Numbered from the stretch's first letter, positions 33,318 through 42,045 are shown. The stretch: 64,000 nt of DNA from Bacillota bacterium (GCA_023388055.1 JAEWGW010000032.1:62001-126000); one strand, 5' to 3'. Notes: a model not told the origin generated them from the letters alone. Translations and numbers: made by a program.

Positions 33318-34958
33318 ATGGCAAGAGACATTAAGTTCAGTGAAGACGCCCGCCGCTCCATGCTTCGCGGTGTGGATGCTTTGGCGAATGCAGTGAAGGT
33401 TACTCTCGGTCCCAAGGGCCGCAACGTGGTGCTGGAGAAGAAATTCGGCAGCCCGCTGATCACCAATGACGGTGTAACCATCGCCAAGGAAATCGAACTG
33501 GAAGACCCGTTCGAAAACATGGGCGCTCAACTGGTTAAGGAAGTGGCTACCAAGACTAACGATGTTGCAGGCGACGGCACCACAACTGCAACCGTTCTGG
33601 CTCAAGCCATGATCCGCGAAGGTCTGAAGAATGTAACTGCAGGCGCTAACCCGATGGTTATCCGCAAGGGTATCGAGAAGGCTGTTAGAGCTGCTGTTGA
33701 AGAGCTGCAAAAGATCTCCAAGCCTATCGAAGGCAAACAATCCATTGCACAAGTTGCTTCCATCTCTGCTGCTGACGAAGAGCTGGGCCAACTGATTGCC
33801 GAAGCTATGGAAAAGGTTGGCAACGACGGCGTGGTTACCGTTGAAGAGTCCAAGGGCTTTGTAACGGAGCTGGAAGTTGTAGAAGGTATGCAATTCGACC
33901 GCGGCTATGTGTCCGCTTATATGGTTACCGACAGCGACAAGATGGAAGCTGTTCTGGATAACCCCTATATCCTCATCACCGACAAGAAAATCACCAATAT
34001 CCAGGAAATTCTGCCTGTTCTCGAGAAGATCGTACAACAAGGCAAACCTCTCCTGATCATCGCTGAGGATGTTGAAGGCGAAGCAATGGCTACCCTGGTT
34101 CTGAACAAACTGCGCGGCACCTTCACTTGCGTGGCTGTTAAGGCTCCTGGCTTCGGCGACCGCCGCAAGGCAATGCTGGGCGACATCGCTGCTCTGACCG
34201 GCGCTCAAGTGATCACGGAAGAGCTGGGTCTGGAACTGAAGTCCGCTACTGTGGCTCAACTGGGTTCTGCCCGTCAAGTGCGTGTCACCAAGGAAAACAC
34301 CATCTTGGTTGACGGCAGCGGCGACAAGAAGGACATCGGCCAACGCGTCAGCCAAATCCGTGCCCAACTGGAAGAAACCACTTCCGACTTCGACCGCGAG
34401 AAGCTGCAAGAGCGTCTGGCCAAGCTGTCCGGCGGCGTAGCAGTTATCAAGGTTGGTGCTGCTACCGAAACCGAGCTGAAGGAACGCAAGCTGCGCATTG
34501 AGGATGCCCTGAACTCCACCCGTGCGGCTGTGGAAGAAGGTATCGTTTCCGGCGGCGGTACTGCCCTGGTGAACGTATATGCTGCTGTTGCTGCAGTAAA
34601 TGCAGAAGGCGACGAAAAGACTGGCGTAAACATCGTGCTGCGCGCTTTGGAAGAGCCGATCCGCATCATCGCAACCAACGCAGGCCAAGAAGGCTCCGTA
34701 ATCGTTGAGCGTCTGAAGAAAGAGGAAATCGGTACTGGTTACAATGCTGCTACCGACGAGTGGGTGAACATGTTCCAAGCCGGTATCGTTGACCCGGCTA
34801 AGGTAACCCGTTCCGCACTGCAAAACGCTGCTTCCGTGGCAGCTATGTTCTTGACTACCGAAGCAGTTGTAGCCGAGAAGCCGGAAGACAAAAAAGCAGG
34901 CCTGGCTGAAATGAACGCTATGGCAGGCGGCGGCATGGGCGGTATGGGCGGATTCTAA
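33318..34958 (+). CDS. groEL: Chaperonin GroEL
   Basis: The 546-residue protein starts MARDIKFSEDARRSMLRGVD and ends in GGGMGGMGGF. ATP-site text includes VTLGPKGRNVVLEKKFG and the DGTTTATVLA segment; the apical and intermediate domains are complete. It folds proteins in a double heptamer ring with GroES. The start follows CGGGAGG. It is the second gene of the CIRCE-controlled operon. The biased codon use (CAA for Gln, GGC for Gly) contrasts with its neighbours and signals high expression, not foreign origin. Confidence 0.98.
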   Translation: MARDIKFSEDARRSMLRGVDALANAVKVTLGPKGRNVVLEKKFGSPLITNDGVTIAKEIELEDPFENMGAQLVKEVATKTNDVAGDGTTTATVLAQAMIREGLKNVTAGANPMVIRKGIEKAVRAAVEELQKISKPIEGKQSIAQVASISAADEELGQLIAEAMEKVGNDGVVTVEESKGFVTELEVVEGMQFDRGYVSAYMVTDSDKMEAVLDNPYILITDKKITNIQEILPVLEKIVQQGKPLLIIAEDVEGEAMATLVLNKLRGTFTCVAVKAPGFGDRRKAMLGDIAALTGAQVITEELGLELKSATVAQLGSARQVRVTKENTILVDGSGDKKDIGQRVSQIRAQLEETTSDFDREKLQERLAKLSGGVAVIKVGAATETELKERKLRIEDALNSTRAAVEEGIVSGGGTALVNVYAAVAAVNAEGDEKTGVNIVLRALEEPIRIIATNAGQEGSVIVERLKKEEIGTGYNAATDEWVNMFQAGIVDPAKVTRSALQNAASVAAMFLTTEAVVAEKPEDKKAGLAEMNAMAGGGMGGMGGF

Positions 34959-34996
34959 TCCGGCCACTGCTCCAACCCTATACGCACATGTAAGGA

Positions 34997-35021
34997 AGAG
35001 ACCCTCCGGGGTCTCTTTTTT
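34997..35021 (+). terminator. Terminator of groESL
   Basis: AGAGACCC pairs with GGGTCTCT over a short loop, followed by a T run. Confidence 0.88.
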
Positions 35022-35065
35022 GGCCTTAAAAAGCGATATAATTGATATAAAAGGAGTGGATAACC

Positions 35066-35581
35066 ATGGAAATCCGGGTGGAACGAGTAGAGACGGAGGA
35101 AAAAACGGAGCAGTTGTTGGCGCTGCTGCGGGAGATTGCCCTGTGGCTGGAGGAGATCGGGCAGCCTATGTGGAGCCTGGAGGGGCTTCAGAAGGAACGG
35201 TTCCTTGCCGAAAATGGGGATGCAGAGCTGTATCTGGTTTTTTACGGGGATGAGCTGGCAGGGGCGTTTATGCTGAAATCCCATAACGAGTTCTGGTGGC
35301 CGGAAAGCCGGAAGGGCGAGGATCTGTTCCTGAAAAAGCTGGGAGTGAGCCGTGTTTATGCCGGAACAGGGGTGTCCGGGCAGATTCTGGAGTGGGTGAA
35401 GCAGGAGGCGGAGCAACGGGGGCTGAAGCATGTGCGCATTGAATTTTATGCCGACCGGGAGCACCTGCTTAAATTGTACCTGAACAATGGCTTTGAGGAG
35501 GTTCGCCGCCGGATAATGCCCGACGGTATCGAGATTGCGCTGTGCCAATACGCCGCGGGGCAAACGGGGAAAGTGCTTTGA
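35066..35581 (+). CDS. GNAT family N-acetyltransferase
   Basis: The 171-residue protein has a GNAT fold: an N-terminal helix (LLALLREIALWLEEIG), a central strand (LYLVFYGDELAGAFML) and a late segment VYAGTGVSGQILEWV in the acetyl-CoA position, then HVRIEFYADREHLLKLY with NNGFEEV. The acetyl-CoA loop is less canonical than in RimI. The substrate is unknown. The start follows AAAGGAG in a leader almost identical to that of the phosphotransferase gene at 36745. It overlaps the next gene by 4 bases. Confidence 0.85.
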   Translation: MEIRVERVETEEKTEQLLALLREIALWLEEIGQPMWSLEGLQKERFLAENGDAELYLVFYGDELAGAFMLKSHNEFWWPESRKGEDLFLKKLGVSRVYAGTGVSGQILEWVKQEAEQRGLKHVRIEFYADREHLLKLYLNNGFEEVRRRIMPDGIEIALCQYAAGQTGKVL

Positions 35582-36168
35582 GCAGCCGGGAGCAGGATTT
35601 TTTGGCGGGGATTGAATATTTGATGGAGGGGAATCCGAGGCAGCAGGAGGTTTACCGGATACTTCGCAGACTTGGTGTGATGGAGGTACTGGAGCTGTAC
35701 CAGCCTGTACTGGTGGGAACGATTCCTCTTGATGTGGATATACCGGGAAGCGATCTGGATGTGGTTTGCCATGTGGAGCAGGAGAAGAAAGAGGCTTATG
35801 AGACTTTGCTAAAAGGCACATTCGGGAGCTGCGAGGATTTCGAATATGCCGCCAGAGAAGTGGACGGGCTGCTCCGTCAGGTAGGCCGGTTCCGGTATGA
35901 GGGTTGGGCTGTGGAAATTTTTGGACAGCCGCTGCCTGTGGAGGAACAGAACGGTTACCGGCATATGGTGGTGGAGCACCGTCTGTTGGAGCTGTTGGGT
36001 GACGGGGGGCGGGAAGCCATCCGCAGTCTGAAGCTCCAGGGGTTCAAAACAGAGCCTGCCTTCGCACAGCTGCTGCGTCTTGAGGGTGACCCGTACAAGA
36101 AGCTTCGGGACATGTATCTTTGGTCCCCTGAATGGTTGGCGGCATTAGCCCTGGGAATGACGGACTGA
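35578..36168 (+). CDS. DUF4269 nucleotidyltransferase-like protein
   Basis: The 196-residue protein carries LVGTIPLDVDIPGSDLDVVC near residue 50, the hallmark of DUF4269. The two Asp of DLD resemble the metal site of nucleotidyltransferases. Later text EIFGQPLPVEEQNGYRHM is also typical. Function is not known. I choose the TTG at 35578, which overlaps the previous stop as TTGA and has GGGGAAAG upstream. A longer frame from 35542 would run within the acetyltransferase gene. Confidence 0.85.
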   Translation: MSSREQDFLAGIEYLMEGNPRQQEVYRILRRLGVMEVLELYQPVLVGTIPLDVDIPGSDLDVVCHVEQEKKEAYETLLKGTFGSCEDFEYAAREVDGLLRQVGRFRYEGWAVEIFGQPLPVEEQNGYRHMVVEHRLLELLGDGGREAIRSLKLQGFKTEPAFAQLLRLEGDPYKKLRDMYLWSPEWLAALALGMTD

Positions 36169-36212
36169 TACACCTTATCTTCTAAAATATGTAACCCAGA
36201 CCCGAACAAACG

Positions 36213-36221
36213 TGCTATAAT
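36213..36221 (+). promoter_or_regulatory. Extended -10 promoter
   Basis: TGCTATAAT lies 31 bases before the Nudix gene start. No good -35 is seen. Confidence 0.55.
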
Positions 36222-36251
36222 GACAGGGAATTATGTGGAGGAGGGGCTAGG

Positions 36252-36719
36252 TTGAAGGAAAGGTTTAGGCTGATCCCGGCGGTCCATCTGTTGTTTGTGC
36301 GGGAGGACCGGATTCTGCTGCTTCGGCGCTACAATACCGGCTATGAGGACGGCAACTACAGTGTGGTGGCGGGACATCTGGATGGCGGTGAGGAGGTTTG
36401 GCAGGCTGCGGCCAGAGAAGCCTTCGAGGAAGCGGGTGTGATTATCCGCCGGGAGGATGTGGAGACGGTGGGAGTGATGCACCGCTTGTCCAACGATGAG
36501 AGAATCGATTTTTTTGTGTACGTGAAGGCGTGGCAGGGAGAGCTTGTGAACCGGGAGCCGGATAAATGCGATGAGCTGGCATGGTACCCTCTGGATCAGC
36601 TTCCTGCCAATACGATTCCGTATGTGGCAAGGGCCATCGGCAATTACCGTGCGGAGCGGTGCTTTGACAGCTTCGGCTGGGAGCAGGCTGCTGATGAAGC
36701 AAAAGCAGGAGTATGGTAA
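36252..36719 (+). CDS. Nudix hydrolase
   Basis: The 155-residue enzyme has a perfect Nudix box (GX5EX7REUXEEXGU): GHLDGGEEVWQAAAREAFEE and then AGV, residues about 41-63. It cleaves a nucleoside diphosphate linked to another group; the exact substrate is unknown. The start is TTG at 36252 after GGAGGAGGGG. The phosphotransferase gene follows after 25 bases in the same direction. Confidence 0.92.
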   Translation: MKERFRLIPAVHLLFVREDRILLLRRYNTGYEDGNYSVVAGHLDGGEEVWQAAAREAFEEAGVIIRREDVETVGVMHRLSNDERIDFFVYVKAWQGELVNREPDKCDELAWYPLDQLPANTIPYVARAIGNYRAERCFDSFGWEQAADEAKAGVW

Positions 36720-36744
36720 ACAGAGTATAAAGGAGTGGGTAACC

Positions 36745-37704
36745 ATGGAAAGTGCGACTAAGCTGAAGCTGGACGAGGCGGCGCTGGAGCTGCTTGTACG
36801 GGAGACATTCGGTGCCAATCCGGCAGAGACGCAGGAGCTGTCGGATGGCTGGGCCAATACGGCCTATCTGATCCGCCTGCAGGACGGTAGAAAAGCGGTA
36901 TTGAAGCTGGCTCCTCTGCCGGACGTGAAGCAAATGCGGTATGAGGTGAAGCTGATGCAGACGGAGGTGGACATGCTCCAGCGGCTGGAAGGGGTGCTGC
37001 CCGTGCCCCAAGTATTTGTGTATGATAACAGCCGCAGGCTGGTGCCGTCAGACTATTTCGTGATGGAGTATCTGGAGGGCACACCCTACAACAAGCTGAA
37101 GCCGTCGCTGAGCCGGGAGGAGCAGGACGCGGTGGAGTACAAGCTGGGGCAATATAACCGGGTGTTGAACGATATCCGGGGGGACCGGTTCGGTCCGTAT
37201 GTGGCTCCGGCTGCTGCGGGAACGGGCTGGTTCGAGGTGTTTAAGGGAATGATGCAGGATGTTCTCCAGGATGGCAAGGAGATGGACGTGGATATGCCCG
37301 CACCGGAGGAGGAAATCCTGGCGCTGGTGGAGCGCTGCCGGGATCCGCTGGAGGCGGTTAAGGAGCCCCGGCTGGTTCACTGGGATTTGTGGGACGGGAA
37401 TGTTTTTGTTCAGGAGGGAAAGATTACGGGGCTGATCGATTTTGAGCGGGCCTTGTGGGGAGACCCGCTTCTGGAGGCTTACTTCCGCAGTGGGAGCTTG
37501 TCGGAGGCATTCCGCCAGGGGTATGGGGTGGAAGCGCCGTTTACACCGGCGGAGGAAATCCGCAGGCAGCTGTACGATCTTTATCTGAATTTGGTCTTGC
37601 ATGTGGAGCGGCCGTACCGGCAGTTTGCCTCCGTCAATCATGGAGCAAGGACGCGAAGCTGGCTGGCCCAAACTTGGCAGCGCATTCAAGAAGTTCTCGG
37701 ATAA
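36745..37704 (+). CDS. Aminoglycoside phosphotransferase family kinase
   Basis: The 319-residue protein has the protein-kinase-like APH fold. ATP-binding lysine is in KAVLKLAPLP near residue 53; the catalytic loop is LVHWDLWDGNVF (H-x-D-x4-N) and the metal-binding DFE is in LIDFERALWGDP. It phosphorylates a small molecule such as an aminoglycoside, macrolide, choline or sugar; the identity cannot be told. The start follows AAAGGAG. Confidence 0.88.
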   Translation: MESATKLKLDEAALELLVRETFGANPAETQELSDGWANTAYLIRLQDGRKAVLKLAPLPDVKQMRYEVKLMQTEVDMLQRLEGVLPVPQVFVYDNSRRLVPSDYFVMEYLEGTPYNKLKPSLSREEQDAVEYKLGQYNRVLNDIRGDRFGPYVAPAAAGTGWFEVFKGMMQDVLQDGKEMDVDMPAPEEEILALVERCRDPLEAVKEPRLVHWDLWDGNVFVQEGKITGLIDFERALWGDPLLEAYFRSGSLSEAFRQGYGVEAPFTPAEEIRRQLYDLYLNLVLHVERPYRQFASVNHGARTRSWLAQTWQRIQEVLG

Positions 37705-37755
37705 TCTGCCGGTATTGCACATATCATCTGAAATACCGTTGAGGGGGGTATTGGG

Positions 37756-38361
37756 GTGAAGATCGCGTTTGTGCTTTTTGACGGAGTGACGTTTCTGGAC
37801 TTCATCGGATTTTATGATGTGATTCACCGGCTGAAGGGCTTCGACCGCACACAGGACACTACCTGGGATATATGCGGGTTGTCCGGGGAAATTGCCGATG
37901 AGCTGGGCCTTACGGTTAAGGTGCCGCGGATCAGACCGGACTTGTCGGAGTACGATATGGTATTTGTGCCGGGGGGGATGGGAACCCGGAAGCTCCGGTA
38001 CGACGGGGTTTTTGTAGAGTGGCTGAAGGGGGCGGAAAAAGCGGACTATCTTGTTTCGGTCTGTACCGGCTCCCTTCTTCTGGGGGCGGCCGGGTTCCTG
38101 CAGGAGAAACGGGCTACTACCCATCCCCGGGCCTACGAACTGCTGGAGCCGTATTGCAGAGAGGTTGTTCCTGCCCGGATCGTCCGGGACGGCAATGTGA
38201 TTACGGCGGGTGGGGTGGCAGCATCCATCGACTTGGGCCTGTACATGATCAAGCTGCTGGTTTCCACAGGGGCAGCCGAGCAGGTGAAGGAGCAGATTGA
38301 TTATCCCTACCGGATGCAAGGGGTTGTGGATATGGAATCGGATAATGCTCCACCGGAGTGA
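37756..38361 (+). CDS. DJ-1/PfpI family protein
   Basis: The 201-residue protein starts MKIAFVLFDGVTFLDFIGFYD and has the nucleophile elbow SVCTGSLLLGAAG with the conserved cysteine near residue 100. FVPGGMGTRKL and TTHPRAYELL match the GlxA/ThiJ subgroup that includes isonitrile hydratase-like enzymes. Possible roles are deglycase, hydratase or a regulator lacking a DNA-binding part. The start is GTG at 37756 after GAGGGGGG. Confidence 0.9.
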   Translation: MKIAFVLFDGVTFLDFIGFYDVIHRLKGFDRTQDTTWDICGLSGEIADELGLTVKVPRIRPDLSEYDMVFVPGGMGTRKLRYDGVFVEWLKGAEKADYLVSVCTGSLLLGAAGFLQEKRATTHPRAYELLEPYCREVVPARIVRDGNVITAGGVAASIDLGLYMIKLLVSTGAAEQVKEQIDYPYRMQGVVDMESDNAPPE

Positions 38362-38380
38362 CCGGGGGAGGAGCCGCAAG

Positions 38381-38923
38381 ATGAAGATACGGATTATCGG
38401 CCCCTGCGGAAGCGGAAAATCCACAGTCGCACGGGCGTTGTCCCGGCAATGGGGCATTGCCTATCACGAAATCGACAACCTGATATGGGACAGAGTTGCG
38501 TCGAACGTACGGTACCCGGAAGCAGTCCGGAACCGGATGTTCCAGGACATCCTGGACTCGGAGGATTGGATTCTGGAGGGGGTGCAGCACGGCTGGACCA
38601 TGGAGAGCTTCCGCCAGGCGGACTGGGTGGTGGTGCTGCATCCCCATGTGCTGGTGCGGGATTACCGGATTATCCGGCGGTTTATCCGCAGCAGAACGGG
38701 GCTGGAGCAGTGGAACTACAAGCAAACCTTTTCCAATCTGGTGAAAATGATGGTGAAATGGAATCACGGCTATGACATGGATAAAATTCTCCGGCTGACG
38801 GAGGAGTTTGCCGATAAGCGGATTGTAGCGGCGGGAGCGAAGGAGCTGGCTGCTTGGGCGGACAGCGTAACGCGGAAGAAAGCCCAGGCGGAGGGTGCCA
38901 GTGTGGAGCAGCGGGGGGCTTAA
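38381..38923 (+). CDS. P-loop kinase-like protein (FlaR/adenylate kinase-like)
   Basis: The 180-residue protein begins MKIRIIGPCGSGKSTVARAL, a Walker A motif, followed by YHEIDNLIWD and WILEGVQHGW, as in the DNA topology modulation protein FlaR group of nucleotide kinases. A HPHVLVRDYRIIRRF segment with many Arg resembles a lid. The substrate is unknown. The start at 38381 follows GGGGGAGGAG, 20 bases after the DJ-1 gene, so the two are co-transcribed. Confidence 0.88.
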   Translation: MKIRIIGPCGSGKSTVARALSRQWGIAYHEIDNLIWDRVASNVRYPEAVRNRMFQDILDSEDWILEGVQHGWTMESFRQADWVVVLHPHVLVRDYRIIRRFIRSRTGLEQWNYKQTFSNLVKMMVKWNHGYDMDKILRLTEEFADKRIVAAGAKELAAWADSVTRKKAQAEGASVEQRGA

Positions 38924-38946
38924 GCAGAGAGCAGTGCATCATGTCT

Positions 38947-39136
38947 GAATAAGCTCGGCGTGTGTATGTGTGCATGATGGTGCCTAAGACTCGAGTGTGT
39001 ATGTGTGCATGATGGTGCCTAAGACTCGAGTGTGCATGTGTACATCATGGTGCCTAAGCCGCTAGTAAACATGTGTGTGACGTCTGCCTAAGCTCGGCGT
39101 GTGCAAGTGTGCGTGATGGTTGCCCTAAGCTCAGCG
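38947..39136 (+). repeat. 35-bp tandem repeat
   Basis: Units with GTGTGTATGTGTGCATGATG start at 38960 and 38995, with changed copies at 39030, 39065 and 39099. The period is 35 (one of 34). No gene is visible. It precedes element B. Confidence 0.85.
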
Positions 39137-39300
39137 TGTGCGCCAATGGGGTGGACTAACCTGTAGTGTTTACGCGGGGGTTCGAGTAGAGTATGGATTT
39201 CGAGCGAGAATAGGTGTGGCATGTATAGTGTAGGTGCGAATTACAGTGAAAATGATGCTGATTGGATAGACGCGGCGCGCTTTAGTGACGGCCGTGAAAT

Positions 39301-39485
39301 CTAACGGCGGTGAGAGCCGCTATTTGCCCCAAAATTGGGGAATGAAAAATCTAACGGAAGCAGGAGACGCTATTTGGTCAAAATGGGGGCTGAGGCCGGT
39401 CATTTTGGCCAAATAGTGGCGCTGGCCGCCGTTAGATTTTTTGAGGTGGCGTTTTCGTCGAAATAAAGGCTCTCACCGCCGTTAG
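39301..39485. repeat. Four-arm palindromic element B (tag CTAACGG)
   Basis: CTAACGG is forward at 39301 and 39351, inverted at 39429 and 39479. The 50-78-50 spacing is exactly that of element A, 37 kb away, and the tag is the same. Forward tags are followed by CTATTTG and inverted ones preceded by AAATAG or AAATAAAG. It lies between convergent genes (P-loop protein and GH88). Confidence 0.92.
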
Positions 39486-39511
39486 AGCTGCTGCCCTCCT
39501 CACGCCTCAAC

Positions 39512-39656
39512 AGAGGGGGACGCTAACACCATGGCCATCCCCATAAGAGGGGGGCGCCACCACCATGGCCATTCCCATCAGAGGGGGGAGCCACTACCAT
39601 GGCCATCCCCATAAGAGGGGGGAGCCACTACCATGGCCATCCCCATCAGAGGGGGG
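39512..39656 (+). repeat. 34-bp tandem repeat
   Basis: CCATGGCCATCCCCAT recurs at 39529, 39563, 39597 and 39631, period 34, joined by AGAGGGGGG runs. A decayed further copy follows to about 39720. There are no unique spacers, so this is not CRISPR. Confidence 0.9.
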
Positions 39657-39728
39657 CTTGGATTTTGGCCGCGTCGCCGGAGGGAGGAGCGCCAATACCA
39701 CGCTTCCCCCAACAGGGGGCGCTTCGCC

Positions 39729-40877
39729 TTAGAAAATCCGGTGCTGCCAGCCCTTCAGCTTGGCCAGCGCCTCTACATAATAGTAGTCCCCGTAGATGAG
39801 GGACACGTTGATGTTCTGCCCGGCCGGTTTGTGGCCGGTACCTTCCACCAGGATCGCCTCATGCTCCGGCTGCTCCCAGGTGGCATAATGCCGGGTCAGC
39901 GAGACGAGAATTTGCTCCGCTGCTCGGGCGTACAGGCCCGCTTCGGCCGGAGAGCCTACAGCTGCGGCGATCTCCAGCAGTCCCGAAGCGGCGCAGGCGG
40001 CCGCGGAGGTGTCCCGGGGTTCACCGTCCAGCACGCCGTTGTTGGCGCGGAAGTCCCAGTGGGGCACATGGTCCTCCGGCAGATTGGCCAGGAAGAAGTG
40101 TGCTACCCTTCTCGCCGCATGCAGGAACCGAACCTCCCCGGTAAAACGATATACGTTGACCATGCCGTGCAGCGCCCAGGCTTGGCCGCGGCTCCAGGCG
40201 GAATCCGGTCCGGCGCCTTGTCCGCCCAAGGATTCCAGGAAAGCGCCGCTTTCCGCGTCGAAGGAGACAATATGGCGCACCGAGCCGTCCTCCCGGATAA
40301 AGTGAGTGAGCACCGTATCCGCATGGGCCAGGGCAATATGCCGGAAGCGGGGATCCGGCAGCTCCACCGCTGCCCACAGGAGCAAACTCAGATTCAGCGA
40401 GGAGTCCACAATGGACCAGCCGGTGTGGTCGCCGTTCCAGGCGCGAAGGAAGCGGCCTGCCAGATTGAACCGGCCCGCCAGGAAGTTGGCAGCGGCCAGT
40501 CCGCGGCGGCGGGCATCTGCATCCCCGGTGAGCTTATATTTGATTACTGCCGTAGGCAGATATTGAAAGCCCACATCATGATGGAAACGGTTATCCCGCA
40601 GGGTACACTGCTCGATCCGTTCATCCCAGCCCCAGGCTGCCTCGCGGTAAATATCATCTCCGGTCATCTCATGCATAATCCACAGGAGCCCCGGATAAAA
40701 GCCGGAGGTCCACCAGTCCAGGCTGCTGTTATCGTATTTGCCGTCCTGGCCGGCGACATGCGGCACCTTGTCCCCGATTTGTTCAATCATTGTTTTGGTT
40801 TTGGCGGTCAGCCTGTCCCAGACGTCCGGCAGCCATTCCTCCAGCTTCAGCCCCAAATCCGGCAGCTTCGAATCCAT
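39729..40877 (-). CDS. Glycoside hydrolase family 88 (unsaturated glucuronyl hydrolase)
   Basis: The 382-residue enzyme removes unsaturated uronic acid from oligosaccharides made by polysaccharide lyases. The two catalytic aspartates of GH88 are present: D101 in FHHDVGFQ and D158 in WSIVDSSLN. An alpha6/alpha6 barrel is expected (WWTSGFYPGLLW, WSRGQAWALHGM). No signal peptide is seen, so it acts in the cytosol on imported products. The start follows GGAGGATG. No transporter or lyase gene is adjacent. Length is normal. Confidence 0.94.
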   Translation of the reverse strand: MDSKLPDLGLKLEEWLPDVWDRLTAKTKTMIEQIGDKVPHVAGQDGKYDNSSLDWWTSGFYPGLLWIMHEMTGDDIYREAAWGWDERIEQCTLRDNRFHHDVGFQYLPTAVIKYKLTGDADARRRGLAAANFLAGRFNLAGRFLRAWNGDHTGWSIVDSSLNLSLLLWAAVELPDPRFRHIALAHADTVLTHFIREDGSVRHIVSFDAESGAFLESLGGQGAGPDSAWSRGQAWALHGMVNVYRFTGEVRFLHAARRVAHFFLANLPEDHVPHWDFRANNGVLDGEPRDTSAAACAASGLLEIAAAVGSPAEAGLYARAAEQILVSLTRHYATWEQPEHEAILVEGTGHKPAGQNINVSLIYGDYYYVEALAKLKGWQHRIF

Positions 40878-41020
40878 ATTTGATCATCCTCCGATTGGTA
40901 ATATGCTTCTTCCACGCTTCAGAGCTCTTCAGAACCTTTCCCAACCAGCATAAAGGAAAACGAGCCTCAATAGTGTAGGGGCGTTATGGGATAATGTTGC
41001 TGTATTATGATTTCACCAAA

Positions 41021-41647
41021 CTATTTCCCCCGGTTCACCTTGCGTCCCTTCTGGGCGGACAACCACAGCAGCTTGTTCAGCAGCTTCAGGGTTTCCGGCG
41101 AATGGGCAATGATCTGCGCGGTCGGAATAGCTGGCAGGTCCTTAACCATTTTGGCCTCCTCCTCACCCTTGCGCAGCCGGGAGGCAATCTGCTGCAGACG
41201 GCGTTCCACCAGCTCCACAGGCAGCCGAAACTCCTGGGCAAGCAGCTGAACAGCATGGGCCTCCTCCAGATGCTCGGCGAATCCCTCAACCATATAAATC
41301 GGCATAGCCGCGTACAGCTGGAACAGCCCGGCCTGAATCTCCTGAAGCTCGGCAAACAGCTGCGGCAGCTCCGTCTGTTTGCCCACATGGCGGACAGGGT
41401 GGCATAATTCGTGGAAAAACACAGCCCGCCGCTCATCGTCGGACAATCTGCGGTCCAGAAAAATCACCGAATATCCGCCCTCCCGCCAATCCGCAAAGGA
41501 AGGCCCCAAATACATAACCACATCCGCTCCGAACAGCTGCGCCACCGACTCCGGGTCCAAATCACCGGGTGTACGGATACCGCTATGTATATACCGTGCA
41601 TTAATCCATTCCTCCAGCCCACATGGCTTATAAAGCTTCAGTATCAT
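41021..41647 (-). CDS. ImmA/IrrE family metallopeptidase
   Basis: The 208-residue protein has the zinc site FFHELCHPVRH (HExxH) near residue 80 and a long helical C-terminal part. In ICEBs1 and related phages ImmA cuts the Xre-type repressor ImmR to induce the element; the PBSX phage has a similar protein (XkdA). The start is taken as ATG 41647 after GAGGTGG (a GTG at 41656 is possible). The repressor gene is directly upstream, separated by 89 bases, in the same direction. Role as antirepressor of the tail locus is inferred. Confidence 0.9.
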   Translation of the reverse strand: MILKLYKPCGLEEWINARYIHSGIRTPGDLDPESVAQLFGADVVMYLGPSFADWREGGYSVIFLDRRLSDDERRAVFFHELCHPVRHVGKQTELPQLFAELQEIQAGLFQLYAAMPIYMVEGFAEHLEEAHAVQLLAQEFRLPVELVERRLQQIASRLRKGEEEAKMVKDLPAIPTAQIIAHSPETLKLLNKLLWLSAQKGRKVNRGK

Positions 41648-41736
41648 AAAATCCACCTCGAAAGGGAATGTATGTTCGATTTTTGGGTGAAAAAGAAAGC
41701 CCTCCGGGGCTTTTCTTAGTAGGGTGGACGTGATGC

Positions 41737-42045
41737 TTACCTGTCCAGCCCCTTCATGCGGCGGTAGGCTTCCACCGCAGCTTCTGCCACGCGCAGCTCC
41801 TCTTCCGTATAGGAGTGGGCCCCGCCGAAGAAGGCACGGCCGCCCAGAGGCTCCCGCCCGAGAAGAGAATCCGCATTCACCTGGAACACATCCGCGAAGG
41901 CGGCCACCAGCACATCCTCCACAGGCCGCTTGTTGGCCTCGATCCGGGACAGCACGCTGTTGTTGATCCCGAGCTGCTGGGCCAGCTCCAGCTGGGTCCA
42001 GCCCTTCTCCTCCCGCAGACTGCGGATCCGGTCTCCGATTCTCAT
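41737..42045 (-). CDS. Xre-type repressor of the tail locus
   Basis: The 102-residue protein has a helix-turn-helix at residues 1-65 (MRIGDRIRSLREEKGWTQLE, LGINNSVLSRIEANKR) and a short C-terminal helix (EEELRVAEAAVEAYRRM). The start at 42045 follows GTGAGGAAG. It is divergent from the late regulator gene, and three 15-bp operator-like sites lie between them. By comparison with PBSX and ICEBs1 it probably holds the tail operon silent until cut by the ImmA protease. Confidence 0.92.
   Translation of the reverse strand: MRIGDRIRSLREEKGWTQLELAQQLGINNSVLSRIEANKRPVEDVLVAAFADVFQVNADSLLGREPLGGRAFFGGAHSYTEEELRVAEAAVEAYRRMKGLDR

Noticed and set aside
33174..34967. A 597-codon open frame on the minus strand across groEL
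   Set aside because: It is the antisense shadow of groEL caused by its strong codon bias; the text has no known family and no ribosome binding site.
39512..39656. CRISPR array
   Set aside because: Units repeat in full every 34 bp with no unique spacers, and no cas genes are near.
39633..40883. A 416-codon plus-strand frame across the GH88 gene
   Set aside because: GH88 on the other strand has intact catalytic residues and a good start; this frame is a shadow that includes tandem repeat DNA.
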